Of a DNA stretch of 64,000 bases, positions 52,508-63,599 are shown in pieces. Source of the stretch: Synchiropus splendidus (taxonomy: Eukaryota > Chordata > Actinopteri > Syngnathiformes > Callionymidae); the NCBI RefSeq assembly GCF_027744825.2, contig NC_071336.1:25576501-25640500 (forward strand), given 5' to 3'. Below the pieces are notes generated by a model that saw nothing but the letters and a program-made list of their open reading frames with translations, was not told the DNA's origin and did no database searches. Every line of letters starts with the position of its first letter. Position 1 is the stretch's first letter. A program made the position numbers and the translations under genes.

Positions 52508-52911
52508 GTTACCATAAGCCAGTAAAGTTGTTCAGTCTACTGAGGATCAAGGTGTCCTGGAAATCACCACAGACTTGGGCTCATGTATCAAACTCATGGC
52601 CTGAGGGCCAAAACCTACCCAAGAAGTAAGTTTAAGCAGTACCAGTAGTCTATACTAGATGAAAGTAGAAATCATCAATGTCAACAATTCATCTGAAAAT
52701 TTAAAATGCAGATTGAGGGAATTTGTTGAGAGGAGATGAATGTTCATGAAGGAACACAAGTTGATGGTGAATGAGTTAATTTTTTTGTATTTTGACACCA
52801 GACACAGAGAAGTTTTATGATAAAATTAACCCCGAAAAAAGGAGACTGTTTGGTGCAACAGTGGCGGAGCTCCCAAACAACACTGTCTGATTTCCTGAAT
52901 ACAAGTAACAT

Positions 52912-53188
52912 CCGACTTACGACCTGCACGACTTACGTCCACCCGTACTTATGACCACAGCCAGCAGGTGCTTATTTTATTTTATTTATTTTTTAAATGT
53001 CTGGCACCGCAGCACGTAGCAGCCCAGCATCAACAGTTATGGCGGCACAGTATCCCAGCATCTCACTGTTACACACAGCGATCTACCACTGCAGTAGTAC
53101 CTATTTTGAATGGCATTCGACTTTCGTCCAATCTGAGTTACGACCGGTTGGTCGGAACTTATCCCGGTCGTAAGTCGGATGTTACTTG
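52912..53188. mobile_element. 277-bp Tc1/mariner-type MITE with 23-bp perfect TIRs
   Basis: The first 23 bases (52912-52934, starting CAAGTAACATCCGACTTACG) are the exact reverse complement of the last 23 (53166-53188). Each end is flanked by TA (52910-52911 and 53189-53190), the target duplication of Tc1/mariner elements. The interior carries further 'acttac/gtaag' motifs and no open frame. It is a non-autonomous element. The perfect ends suggest it is younger than the other repeats here. Confidence 0.85.
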
Positions 53189-53291
53189 TACAAGTTATTA
53201 TGGTCTGTAATTTGCACAGAAAGGGCCTTCATACTTATATGAATGAGTCATCCAAAATAGTTTTGACTTGAACATGTAAAAAAATTGTCAC

Positions 53292-53317
53292 AAAAAAAAA
53301 AAAAAAAAAAAAAAAAA
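53292..53317. repeat. 26-nt poly(A) run
   Basis: An uninterrupted run of A lies shortly upstream of the first predicted odad2 coding exon. It is simple sequence with no flanking retro-element recognised. Confidence 0.95.
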
Positions 53318-53501
53318 GATTCATTCATTCAAGGCTGTTATACTGTGTCATGATTTACATGTTGCTGAAACCATTGGGGGGGACCTTCGATCTCCTGTCC
53401 ATCAACATTGGACGGAAAAGACCACTTGAGAGTAATCACTGTTTGACGCCTCTTAATATTGCCAATATAAAATATGCTCCTGCTCTTGTTTATATTTGCA
53501 G

Positions 53502-53532
53502 CGAAGCCGCTACAGTTGAACTTACCTATAAA
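53502..53532 (+). CDS. odad2: odad2 predicted microexon (31 nt)
   Basis: The acceptor CTTGTTTATATTTGCAG opens one base plus ten codons (EAATVELTYK), ending at a weaker donor, GTAACA. It ends in phase 0, exactly what the exon at 53646 needs. The peptide resembles human ODAD2 near TTVNYK, just before the low-complexity basic linker. The previous exon, which must supply two bases of a codon, was not found. The open frame also extends upstream without a stop to at least 53350, so the real 5' boundary could lie further left. Confidence 0.5.
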
Positions 53533-53645
53533 GTAACACGTGTCCCAGCACGTGTTCAACACTTTTAAGTGTTGTATGAGTCGTTCAAATGTGAGTTGAA
53601 AAGTGCTTTTCCCTCACTTAATTCTTACCCTTTTCTTACCAACAG

Positions 53646-53755
53646 GATTTAAAACAAAAAGTTCTTGCTTCAGTGCCCCATAGCCAGAATGAAAAGAAAC
53701 ATGGCCGCAACACTGTAAACAAGCACAGGCTAAATGATGGGAGCTCAGCAAATGG
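53646..53755 (+). CDS. odad2: odad2 predicted exon: basic linker
   Basis: This 110-nt exon (36 codons plus 2 nt) lies between acceptor TTCTTACCAACAG and donor GTATGT. It encodes DLKQKVLASVPHSQNEKKHG then RNTVNKHRLNDGSSAN(G). It is Lys/Asn/Ser-rich and low in hydrophobic residues, as expected for the poorly conserved linker before the armadillo array. The final GG joins C at 54296 to give Gly. Support comes from splice sites, an open frame and phase on both sides, not from strong sequence similarity. Confidence 0.68.
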
Positions 53756-54295
53756 GTATGTGATATTTCCCCTCCTGAAATATCATAAAGCCGCGGCGGG
53801 CTGCGCACAGCCAAAATCCTTTATGTCTGAGACATGAGCTTCAGATGACAGTGATGCTGAACCTCACACGCCCTCGCCACATGTGTTCAGTGCGCGCCTG
53901 CCAGCGAGAGATGGTTAGGAATATGGTTTATGAATCTTTGTGCAACTGCAAATATTCCTGATTACACAGTGATGGAAGCCAATAAATGCATTGGCGAGTG
54001 TGGAAACCGTTTCTGCTCAATTACAGACAGAAATCTTAGGAAAATTCTCCCCCCCCCCCCAAAAAAATCTATTGCATATGGTCTTTGATTGATAAATAGA
54101 TCTAGCGTGGGCTGAGCGGTTGCAGCTGTACGTTGTGATAACTGTGCCCATTTGTGAGAGAGACTGGCTCCGGATGAAAGTCTCCGAACGCCGGCACAAC
54201 TCTTGTCTCAAGCTGTTAGACAATGATCATGTTTGAAAAATAAGCATTTTCAAAATGGAGGAGGGCATAATGACTCTTGTTTTGTATCATTATAG
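53756..54295. other. odad2 intron (540 nt)
   Basis: Nothing is recognised apart from a C-run/A-run at about 54049-54067. Confidence 0.6.
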
Positions 54296-54370
54296 CACAA
54301 CAGGGCACAAGAAACCCAGTGTAGGTCCCGGCGCAAAGATGGAGCCCACAACCGGAGCCAAGAGCAAAGC
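54296..54370 (+). CDS. odad2: odad2 predicted exon: Lys/Gly/Pro linker
   Basis: This 75-nt exon (1 nt, 24 codons, 2 nt) lies between acceptor TATCATTATAG and donor GTAAGT. It encodes TTGHKKPSVGPGAKMEPTTG then AKSK(A). The composition is that of a disordered linker. The last GC joins G at 55131 to form Ala, directly before KTAARNTQQ. An ATG inside it (54342) is in frame and could serve as an internal start, but the frame is open across the whole exon. Confidence 0.7.
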
Positions 54371-55130
54371 GTAAGTGCCGTCAGTCTTACGACACCCACA
54401 TTAATGTGATGGTTAAATACACGGACGAATAGTTTTTAATAGAAACATGCGGCCCTATCAGATGTTTTGCTCAACATTGTCAACTTTTTGTGTTGCTGCT
54501 TCTGGCAGCTGCAGCTCCACATCTGTCTCTGGAGGCTGCCAATTCACACAGACGTCGCCATTGATTCTCTTAATTCCCACCACTGTTTGGTGATAATGTG
54601 CTCAGTTGGTCTTCTGTAGGTCAAATAAAGACTCTGGGGGCATTTTACTCCGCTGGAGCGGTGGGCGCACGCCAGCCAGGACCGTCTACAACGCTGGCTA
54701 CTTCATCAACCTCGTGCTCAGTGTTTATCACGGGCCTCTCTGGAAAACGTTTTCTCATGTCAGCGAATAATGAGCTCTCCTGGAAGTAGTATTTGTATGT
54801 AACTCGCGTCTCAATTTGGTAAAGTCGAGACAATTTCATCGTAATTGCAAGCTGCATTACTGTTTACATCGACGGCTTAAAACAATTCGATGCGTGATGA
54901 CGACTTCAGTCTTCGTATGACAATTTTTCCAGCCATTCATCTCGTCTTGTTTGGATTCTGAAGTTCAAACACTTAACTTATCCGAGATGGTTTTCATTGT
55001 GCCGATCGAGATTGTTCACTTCTGACCAAAGGAAAGAACATGTCATGATTTTATCTGCCATTCTTTGACACTTTGAAGGGCAACAATCGGAGATTAAACC
55101 CTGATTTTGTTTTCTTTTGTTTCGTTTCAG
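54371..55130. other. odad2 intron (760 nt)
   Basis: No feature is recognised beyond the pyrimidine-rich acceptor TTTCTTTTGTTTCGTTTCAG. Confidence 0.6.
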
Positions 55131-55284
55131 GAAAACCGCAGCACGAAACACGCAGCAGGACAATTTCAGTGAAAGTTCGTCTGAGAGCACAGAGGAAGAG
55201 GAACAGCCAGAACGCAGTCCTCAGAACAACGCAGACTTGCCCACTGAGTACTGGCAGATCCAGAAACTGGTGAAACACCTTGAG
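55131..55284 (+). CDS. odad2: odad2 exon: acidic linker and YWQIQKLVK segment
   Basis: This 154-nt exon (1 nt, 51 codons) has donor GTCAGT. It encodes KTAARNTQQDNFSESSSEST, EEEEQPERSPQNN and ADLPTEYWQIQKLVKHLE. The serine/glutamate stretch followed by [AS]-D-L-P-[ST]-E-Y-W-Q-I-Q-K-L-V-K is a near-exact match to vertebrate ARMC4/ODAD2 immediately before its armadillo repeats. YWQIQKLVK begins the first helix of the array. The exon ends in phase 0, matching 63020. An antisense frame (55051-55296) is only a shadow. Confidence 0.97.
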
Positions 55285-56374
55285 GTCAGTGGACATTTTC
55301 TAATGAGTCATTTGTAATAACAACTGTAAGGTGATGTCACAATTATAATCAAAGCATATGAAGTGGATACATGACTTCAGCATTTATTTATTTAGACTGA
55401 GTTAAGCTCCACTTTTACCGTAGTACTTTAATACTCTTCAAGCTGACTCCTGATCTCGCAATGTGGCGAGTCAAGTTTTCTTGGCGATGACTTCGAGTTC
55501 TAGTCTGCTTTGCCAGATTCATCATTTGTGCCAACATGACCAGAACATCTACTTTCAAAACTCTTGTCCAGAACTTGGATTTCTGTGATGATGATTAGAC
55601 AATTGTGACGGCTGGATGACTGGATCAGAGCATCTCCAAAGCAGAAGCTCCTGCACGCTGCGTACACTGGCCAGAAGTGGCCCAAAGAGCTGAACCACAC
55701 GCTGCTGGCTGATGTGGTCAGATTCAACCGAGATACTGTGTAGGAAACTTTGAATTGCTGTACAGTAGATCTGAAAACCGAATGCTCATCCTGAGAGAAA
55801 GATGTCAGGGGGCAGGGAGGGTCATAATATTCTCTCACTTTATTCTTTTGAGGCTTCAACTGAGATTAACCCAGACATTATTTAAAACCAACTGTGTGTG
55901 GCCCTGTTTCTTAGCAAAATAACCTTTACAGTTCTGGCTATATTTCAATGAAATTGTCAGTGAATCTTGTTGGTGGGACAAGGGACAGATGATTAATAAT
56001 AATGATAATAATGATAATGGCTCAGATTTATATTGCTTTTGAAGACCCCCAAAGCACTTTACCGTCACCATTATCCATTCATACCTCAGTCATAGCGCCG
56101 GTGGTAACCTACTTCTGTAGCCACAGCAGCCCTGGAGCAATTCCTATTACATCTTAGTGGCAATCTGGAGTTCCATCTGGATCCTGGACAGTTTTTACGG
56201 GTTCGGCCTGTGACTTGTATGAGTGCCCCGTTCAGAAAAAGTTTAGAAAACCCTGCTTGAAATCGATTCACTAAAAAAAAAAAAAAAATCTATGCGACTG
56301 TGTGTGTTTTCACTCTGTTGACAATGGGACGATTACTGGAGCCTCAACACCTGAGGAATTCTACTAACCTTGCA

Positions 56375-56450
56375 TCACTTGTGGTCGAGTGGTTAAGGTT
56401 CAGCCCATTCACTACTGTGACTCGGGTTGAAAACCTTGGACTGACCCTCC
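56375..56450 (+). mobile_element. tRNA-like SINE head or tRNA pseudogene fragment
   Basis: TGTGGTCGAGTGGTTAAGGT is a strong tRNA-Ser/Leu-type box A and D-arm. A degenerate box B (CTCGGGTTGAAAAC) follows about 40 nt later. There is no closed acceptor stem, so it is not a working tRNA gene. Confidence 0.55.
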
Positions 56451-56639
56451 TATCTTAGAATACCAGTTTTGTATTTACACCTCTGCCAACCTTTGAGTGG
56501 TGGAGGTATTTAGTCAGTTGTGTTGGTTCGTTTGAAAACTGAATGAGAATGTTTTTTTTTTTAGTTAGATTTGGATTTTTTGAAGGTTGTATCATTTACT
56601 TGTATGGCTTCGCTGTTGTACACACTCTACTCTCAGCAA

Positions 56640-56905
56640 CTATTGTGTGTGTGTGAATGCGTATGTGTGTGTACCTGATTGAACCACACTTGTGGAGACC
56701 AATTCTTGACAAAACACTATCCTTGTGAGGACCTCATGACAATGTGGGGACCCTTTTGCTGGACCCCACAAATCCAAGCCTCAATTTGAGGATGAAGACA
56801 TCAAAATAACTGGGTCATTATATGACTGGTTAAGACTCATGGTTAATGTTAGTTGTTTGTTGTTGTTGTTTGTCCCCACTAAGATAGACATACAATAATG
56901 TGTGT
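56640..56905. repeat. interspersed repeat related to 7631-8140 and 30760-31050
   Basis: After a GT-rich run it carries GAGACCAATTCTTGACAAAA, then CCTTGTGAGGACCTCATGAC and GACCCCACAAATCC, with CAATTTGAGGATGAAGAC and a GGTTAAGACTCATGGTTAA block. The ACCAATTCTTRAC block is shared with 30800-30820. It is a non-coding dispersed element of a type very common in teleosts. Confidence 0.6.
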
Positions 56906-57789
56906 GTGTTTTGCATCACTACTGCCACCTTCAAATCATTCATTCAAAGAAATCGGAAAAAAAACAGAAAAAAAAAACATATTTTGTTTGTTTGTTGATT
57001 GTATTTTTTTCAGTTTTTGATAGAGTTGATTTATTGCAGTTATTTGTTTCTAAATTCATGTTTGGTTTCTGGTTGTTTTAACCGGAGCTGGTCATGTGAC
57101 CGGATGTGCCAGTTAGGAAGAATGAAAAACAATAAGGGGAAAAGTTAATAGGTTATTGGCTACATCATACACCTGAATAAAGGTGAGGAATAAGTGAACC
57201 ATCAGCGTTCAGTCTTTAGTACGTCACCCCAAGTCACATTCAAAGCGACACGTTGTTGGAAGATTCCTCTTGAAGTGGTTGGCTTGGCCCATGGATTCCT
57301 TGTTTCTGACACGGGCCTGCCGGGGTTGTTAATGTGAGCCAAGGCAGAAAGGAAAGAGCTGTTAGACAGCAGCAGCTGTAAGCAGTGTTTGCCCACACCG
57401 CAGAGGCATATAAATGAAGCGTGCCTGTGATAGTTCTGACAGGGCATATGGGGAATATTAATCTGTCAAAACATGCAGGGAAAGGAAAAGAGGACATAAC
57501 AGCAATGACCCAGACTGGCTGGGAATACCTCTGACCACTCAACTTTGGAGATTACCCGCCTCACACAGTGGATCTTATGATCTTTTTATCTGGTCTGCCT
57601 CATTTTGACACGATATATAGGAGGAGGCATCAGGCACTTCGCTTAGAAGGAAATCTGTTGCTGCTACTCTCTGGACTGTCTACAGCCTTTTTCATCAGCA
57701 GTGAATGAAGCATTTTGTTCTGAGACACTTTTTACTTTAGTTAGTAAAAGTTCAGTTAGTAGTAGTTAGTTGTAGCGAGTACATTGGTA

Positions 57790-57981
57790 GGAAGATGTTG
57801 AGGTTGGAACTTCCAGGCAGAAGGTGGAGAGAAAGGCCAAAGAGGAGATTGATGGAGGTGGTGAAGGAGGACATGAGGTTTGTAGGTTTGAGAGAAGAGG
57901 AAGCAGAGGACAGGGGGAGATGGAGGAAGACGATCCGCTCTGGTGACCCCTGAAGGGAGAAGCCGAAAGGAAAAGAAGAAG
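57790..57981 (+). mobile_element. LINE retrotransposon 3' end
   Basis: It ends in GATCCGCTCTGGTGACCCCT then GAAGGGAGAAGCCGAAAGG and a purine AAGAAG tail, the hallmark 3' terminus of an abundant teleost LINE. Upstream blocks GAGGAGATTGATGGAGGTGG and GAAGGAGGACATGAGG belong to the end of its reverse-transcriptase frame. The copy is 5'-truncated, as expected for target-primed insertion. The clade is not assigned. Confidence 0.72.
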
Positions 57982-60900
57982 ACACTTTTCACTTTAGTTC
58001 AGTTTGGTACAAGTTTGACCTAAATTCTGCAAGTTTGTGCCAAGTTCTGAAGAATCTAGCTGGGAGATTAGTGCCTCCAAATCTGGGTTGTGATTGTGAA
58101 ACTCATCCAACAAGCTCAGTATATTGTGATCGCAAGTTACAGTGAAGTAAGTAAGATGCCACACCTGGAGAACAAAACCTCCAGTGTGTTCTGAACGGTC
58201 GCTAGATGATGGAGGGTGGTGTTGTAAGAGCTGCGCAAGGAGGATATAGCCTGAGTTTCCATTGCTTCCAATGTTCATGGTTGCCAAAACATATTCATTA
58301 ATTACACATCCAGTTGAAATGAGGTTCCCCTTGGAAGAAAGTGGGCTTTGGAATACGACTAATGATGGTCAGAGTGCAGCTCCTCAATTGTCGAGGGAGT
58401 TTAGATAAAAATGATACAGATGGATGTCAGTTACTGATAGCAGTGCTGCCGACTTATCCACCTTATCAAACCCAGACATACTTCTAAATTCTTACTTTGT
58501 AAGTAACATTTAATGTTCATCAGCAACTCCAGATATTTTGTTGAACTTACTCTATAGCGCACAGGGCAAAGGTTTCTGGGAAAATGAAGAGAGTGTGTGG
58601 GATGAGCCACTTTACAAGCGTCTTCTCTTTTGAGTGTGATGCAAGGCTGCACTAACTAACATGCTCCGACTCTCTATCTGGCTGGAAACCACACGGCTCT
58701 GTTATTTATGGTGTTGGTCCAGTAGTCATTTTATAATATCATTACCATCAGACGCTGAAACTTTACAGCGAGCCAAGTTAAATATCTGTTTTGTTTTAGA
58801 AGGCGATTCTGTCCCTCATCGTTGCCTTCACAGACAGTGGTTCAGTACCTGAGAGAGATTCATAAATTGACCCACGGATGGTGTGTTTAGTGTTTTTTTA
58901 TTCTATTGGTGTTGGATTGTTTGCTTGGTGCTGCGATATGTTTCTTTTCATGCCTATGTGGCTTGAAGTCTCTGCCCTGAAAATGGTTACTTTGGCTCCA
59001 CGTCCGTGGTATGGCTTCATTTTGGACGTGGATTTTATGCACCGTAGTTAGACAATATGCCCAGTGAAGCTTTAATCACAAAACCACCGTTTTATTGTCC
59101 ATTCTAAATCATGTCATGGTTGGATTATTTATTATTTTACTGTTGAGTCTAATACTGAAATTCAAATGTGAATTTCTTTGGGCCATTTGTTGCAAGAACA
59201 TCATTGTAACTGGGAACTCGTGAAGCTTCTCCCCCTGTTGGCCAGTGCCAGTAGTGCTTCTCCTCTCCTTTGAAATCCACCGCTAATAACTTGCATTAAT
59301 GCCAATTCAGGCCTCAATAAAATGGCAAGCAAAAAAGAAAGCCAACAACAGATCATGCTTTCAGCACAATTTCATTTTGTTTAAAAAAAAAAGCATTGAG
59401 TGTAATTACTTGTGCGGTATAATGTGTTTGTGTTCTTACAAAAATACTTGTATCACATCATTTCACTTTCTCAACACTTTTTCAACTTGCAACTCGGAAT
59501 GATATACCTGATGCATTTGATCTTGTAATAGAAGTAATATGAGGGTTTACATGATAGGTCATAGATCGGACAACGAACAACCAACAGTAGTCCTTTTGAT
59601 CCGTCCTTAGATTCTCTCTCATTATACAGCAGCAGCTTTTCATCTTTTCTTTTGAATTTAAGAACTATAGAAAACTACCTTCTATCATATTTCAGACCTA
59701 TGTAATTACAATGCCCAAGGTTAATTACAAAAACACTCAGAATCAAGGAGATATATTGTTGGCGATGTCAACATGAATAACATGACTATTAATGACGTCC
59801 TGCAAACTTTTAACTTGTGAAACTTGGGTGGAACTTTTCCATTAAACACTGATATAAGTGACTTAATTCCTAAAAATAAACAACGCACTACACTCCCCTT
59901 TGTTTTACACTATACAGTACTACTTTATGTTATATTGTATTAGTTAAAAATCTCAGCAAGAGCAGCTTTAACCGCATTAAACCTCTAAACCATTAAAGCA
60001 AGACTGAGATCAAAAGTCCATCTCTTTCTTTCTCAAATGAGAGATGTGAAATCAGTTGACGTCGCTTTTTTCCACTACTTGGCTAATGCAGTATTGCAGC
60101 ACCAGAGAAGAGTTTTGAAGCTGGAGCGCTCTCCACCTCCAATAAGAGGCTACCCTGTGTTATCTAGGTTGAGTTTCTGTTGCCATGAGATGTCAGACCC
60201 ATGAGCACATGTTGCTACTAGACAAAAGATGAGGATAGCTCCCCAAAATACTGTACTGATATGTATACTGATTCCAAGGTTCATGCACAAAGAGCCAAGA
60301 ACTGAACTTTGAGGGACCAATGTTTTAGCATTTACAACCTATTTCCAATCTTTTCTTTACTCATTCATTTCTTTCATGCAAATGTTTCGTAATAATACCA
60401 AATTATTTCAGTCTCTTGTGAGAATTTAGTTTTTTGTTGCTTTTATTTAGTAATGTTATGCCAGTCCATCAACCACAATAGTCCACAAAACGTCAGTTCA
60501 CTGGTCAACAGTTGCAAGTCATCTGACTTGGTGTCTATTCAGTGGCTGAAAGAAATCTTTTATTCCGCATTTGATATAATTTATGATAATAACATCAAAG
60601 AAGTAGATGATTCAATCCCCACCACCGCAGATATAAAACTGTTTTTAATGTCTTCCATATCGCGCGTCTGTCCGTCATGCGCCCGCTCAAAGATCCTCCG
60701 CACAATAAAATACTGTCAGATGTTGTCAATGTTTTAAAGAATGTTGAGCAGCGCTTCCAAGACCAAAGCTGATGAAAATGAAAACACATGATGTGTTCTC
60801 CCGGCTATCGCTCCTGAACATAGTTTTTTTATGTTGTTTTTATAAGGTACAAGCCTTGCCTGCAGTCCTTTGAAGAGTGAGAATGGAGCACTCAAAGGGA

Positions 60901-61858
60901 GCAGTAGATCCAACAGTGTTAATGCGTATATGGTTTACATTTGGCCAGTATCGTCATAATGTGGTGAGCACATGTTTGTCGGAGAGCTACTTTGTAGGGA
61001 AGATATGATCAAACAGCACTTGAAACTTGGGCACTGATGAGCCGTCCACTTTAACACTGACTCAGATTAGGTTTTTTTTTTTTCTTTGGGATGGCTGTTA
61101 GAGACATTCTGATTTTCAGTTGATATTGCCTATGTTGTCTATAAACTTTCAGTAACCCTAAATGTGCCATATGACAGTTTTGCTTGATAGAATCACTCTT
61201 CAACTGCTGCCAAAAAGGCAATAACAAATGCAACAACTTGCCCGGAGAATTATCATACAGACAAATCAAAGTTGTGTAGAATTGAGAAGTGCTGTAAGAG
61301 ATGCCAGGAGTTCAACTACAGCATGAGCTGGCTTCTGTTGGCAACTGGCTTCTCTTTTTAAAATACATCTTATGATGTCATGCATGGTGTGTGGCAACTG
61401 AAAAAAAGTGTTGTTTAAATGGAAAAAATGTATTGATGTGGGTAATGAATAATAAAGTAATACAAGACATATGTAGTAAGAACTGCATTCATTCACTTTT
61501 AAGTATATTAAGTATAAAGTGTCAAACCGATGGAGTGGACTCATCGACACCAAGCAACACTGTGCGTCTTTAGCTTAAAAATTAAATTGTCTTTCTTGCA
61601 TAAAAGTGCATTGTCCAGAACCCCTTCCTACCATCTCACCACCCATACAGTCACCAACTGTGCAGTTGTAGTAAACAGTTATGTTCATTAAATTTGTGAA
61701 ACAGCAGAAAATATGTGATATGTGACAATACAGTTGTTGGATGTTGTTATGGTATATTGTCTAATGTCAATTTGAACCGACTGAGATTAAATTATTAAAG
61801 ATATGAACATATATTACCACATAAACACACACAAAAGTACTGAAAATAATGGCATTGA

Positions 61859-61900
61859 GTACCTGGGAATCGGTACCATTGAGTACCGATTCCCAGGTAC
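61859..61900. repeat. 18-bp perfect inverted repeat with 6-bp spacer
   Basis: GTACCTGGGAATCGGTAC (61859-61876) and its exact reverse complement (61883-61900) flank CATTGA. Related 'ggtaccg' motifs continue to about 61970, suggesting the end of a non-autonomous DNA transposon. Confidence 0.85.
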
Positions 61901-61999
61901 CGGTTATATTAGATTAGATAAAATTAGATAGCAGCACCGTACTGGGTCAAATGTCAAAGGTACCGTTCCCTATTCGTAACAGAATCAACCATTGATTGA

Positions 62000-62096
62000 T
62001 ATGGATTTGAACAAGCACTTCAATAAAACCCCACATCATTTTTAAACCTATTGAGCTCTGAAAATGAGGACACTATTTCATGAGGCCCATCATTGA
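62000..62096 (-). mobile_element. foldback MITE family, copy 4 (reversed, truncated)
   Basis: ATGGATTTGAACAAGCACTT then CAATAAAACCCCACATCAT is the minus-strand form of the interior of copies 1 and 3. It leads into GCTCTGAAAATGAGGACACT then ATTTCATGAGGCCCATCA, the terminal repeat. One terminal repeat is missing. Confidence 0.65.
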
Positions 62097-62439
62097 TAGT
62101 GACCAAACCTTCAGCGGTGTCCATGTGTTGAACAAGTCAGTCTTGGGATTCTTGGACAATATATTAAGGACATATACTTCCTGCTTCGCCAGACGCACTC
62201 ATTTCCCCTTTGTTCTGTAATTGGAAGTTTCTGTGTATTTGTTATTGCTATTGACAATGCTTCCCCCGTAGCGTTTCATGACTGTGGACCACATAAAATG
62301 ACTCGGCAGGCTGGACTTGGTCCCTGGGCCTTGAGTTTGATCCCTGTTCTCCAGGGTGCAGATGACCGTCTTAACTGTGGCAGTTTTCTTCTTCTTGAAC
62401 TGCATTTTCTTGCACATCGTTTCTAAGCTCTTTAGTATA

Positions 62440-62565
62440 GCTTTTTTGCACTTTATAATATTATTTCTTTTTTAATTTATTGTGATATGTTGTGTACAGA
62501 GCATGTTACGAACACGAATTTCCCTTGGGATGAATAAAGTTTTTCTGATTCTGATTCTGGTTATG
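62440..62565 (+). mobile_element. LINE 3' tail
   Basis: CACGAATTTCCCTTGGGATG followed by AATAAAGTTTTTCTGATTCT and GATTCTGG is the typical end of a teleost CR1/L2-type LINE, including a (TTCTGA)n-like terminal repeat. Confidence 0.7.
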
Positions 62566-63019
62566 TGTTATTTTCCATGTTATTTGACTAAATATATCCA
62601 GTTGACATTTTGGTTTTAGTTGTTACAGGCTTTCAAAAGAGATATTGTCTTGATCTCACTGTAAGCATGATGGTTTGCTTTATAAGGCTGTTGTTTACTG
62701 GTATATATAAAAGCTGTGTGGTTCCTATAAAGCAACAGCAGCGCTGGTGGTATTTTCAAAAGAAATGGAAGAGTCAGGTCACCTACCACAAAGGGGGAGG
62801 TCTATGTCCTTGGGCTGACTGTTTCTCAGGAGGAAGCGAAGCTCAGCCACTGCTTTTCTAGGCTGGTGAATAGATCCCATGTTCCCGCTGCTCACGTGCC
62901 ATCCGTGAACGCCACGTTAAAGCAGGAATTACTTCCATTTGCCGTTTTATGGGCTGTTAATGTGACTTAACTTTCCCTTCTTCCCTTTCAGCCATTAATG
63001 CTTCCTCATATTATTTCAG

Positions 63020-63166
63020 GAAGGTGATCAAACGGCCACCGTCCTAACTCTGTGTGCCATGATGGGCCTCAATTTGATGCAGGACATGTGCCAGCTGGCC
63101 ATCTGGGACTTAGGTGGCCTTGAAATCATGCTGAACCTACTCGACACAAATGAAGTCAAATGCAAG
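63020..63166 (+). CDS. odad2: odad2 exon: first armadillo repeat
   Basis: This 147-nt exon of exactly 49 codons lies between acceptor TATTATTTCAG and donor GTGAGT. It encodes [33 protein letters not shown] and [16 protein letters not shown]. It matches the vertebrate ODAD2 segment with the pattern G-[GD]-[ND]-Q-T-A-T-V-x-x-L-C-[AS]-M and C-Q-L-A-I-x-D-[VL]-G-G-L-E, typical armadillo helices 1 to 3. The following exon should begin with an IGSLKIL-like helix beyond the window. Confidence 0.98.
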
Positions 63167-63599
63167 GTGAGTATCAGTGCCAAAGGCGGCCTTGAGTGGC
63201 CCGTAGGCATCAACAGATGTGACCGCATGTCTTCGTTTGAGAAACATGTGCCTGCTAAAATGTGAGCTTCAAAAAAGCAGACTAGTAATTATTCTTCCGA
63301 ATGTAATAATATGTATGGTCACTTTTTGACCTCCCGCCGACTACTGCAGACATGTGTCTTGTCTATGGAGGTTCTGAGTTGTAAAGGAAGGAAGAAACCT
63401 TTGGTCTTTCTCATAGTTCATGACAGAATATATGAAATGAATGGATTACTGTATTCATTGCCAGGTTTGCTATAGGAGCAAAAATATTTCTGAGGTCAGG
63501 TCACGGTGTCAACAGCTGGAGCAACAAGGTTCAGACTTTCTTTCACCCAGAAACCTCCACTAGTTCTTCTGTGTGAATACCAAGGCTCCAACGTAGGGT

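Larger units (their letters stand above)
46523..53501. other. presumed odad2 intron(s), N-terminal exons not found
   Basis: No exon matching the N-terminal half of vertebrate ODAD2 could be recognised. The stretch contains a minus-strand LINE remnant (47830-48010), foldback element copy 3 (52312-52507), a hAT-like motif (52583-52620), a TA-flanked inverted-repeat element (52912-53188) and a 26-nt A-run (53292-53317). An open frame starting at 53350 runs in frame into the microexon at 53502 and is discussed as a finding. Confidence 0.55.
55285..63019. other. odad2 intron (7.7 kb)
   Basis: No exon is recognised. Contents are a tRNA-like SINE head (56375-56450), a dispersed repeat (56660-56885), a LINE 3' end (57790-57981), a palindrome within repeat-like sequence (61840-61975), reversed foldback element copy 4 (62000-62096), a hAT-like motif (62305-62345) and a LINE tail (62440-62565). 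The 58.0-61.0 kb stretch is A/T-rich with nothing I can name. Confidence 0.7.
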
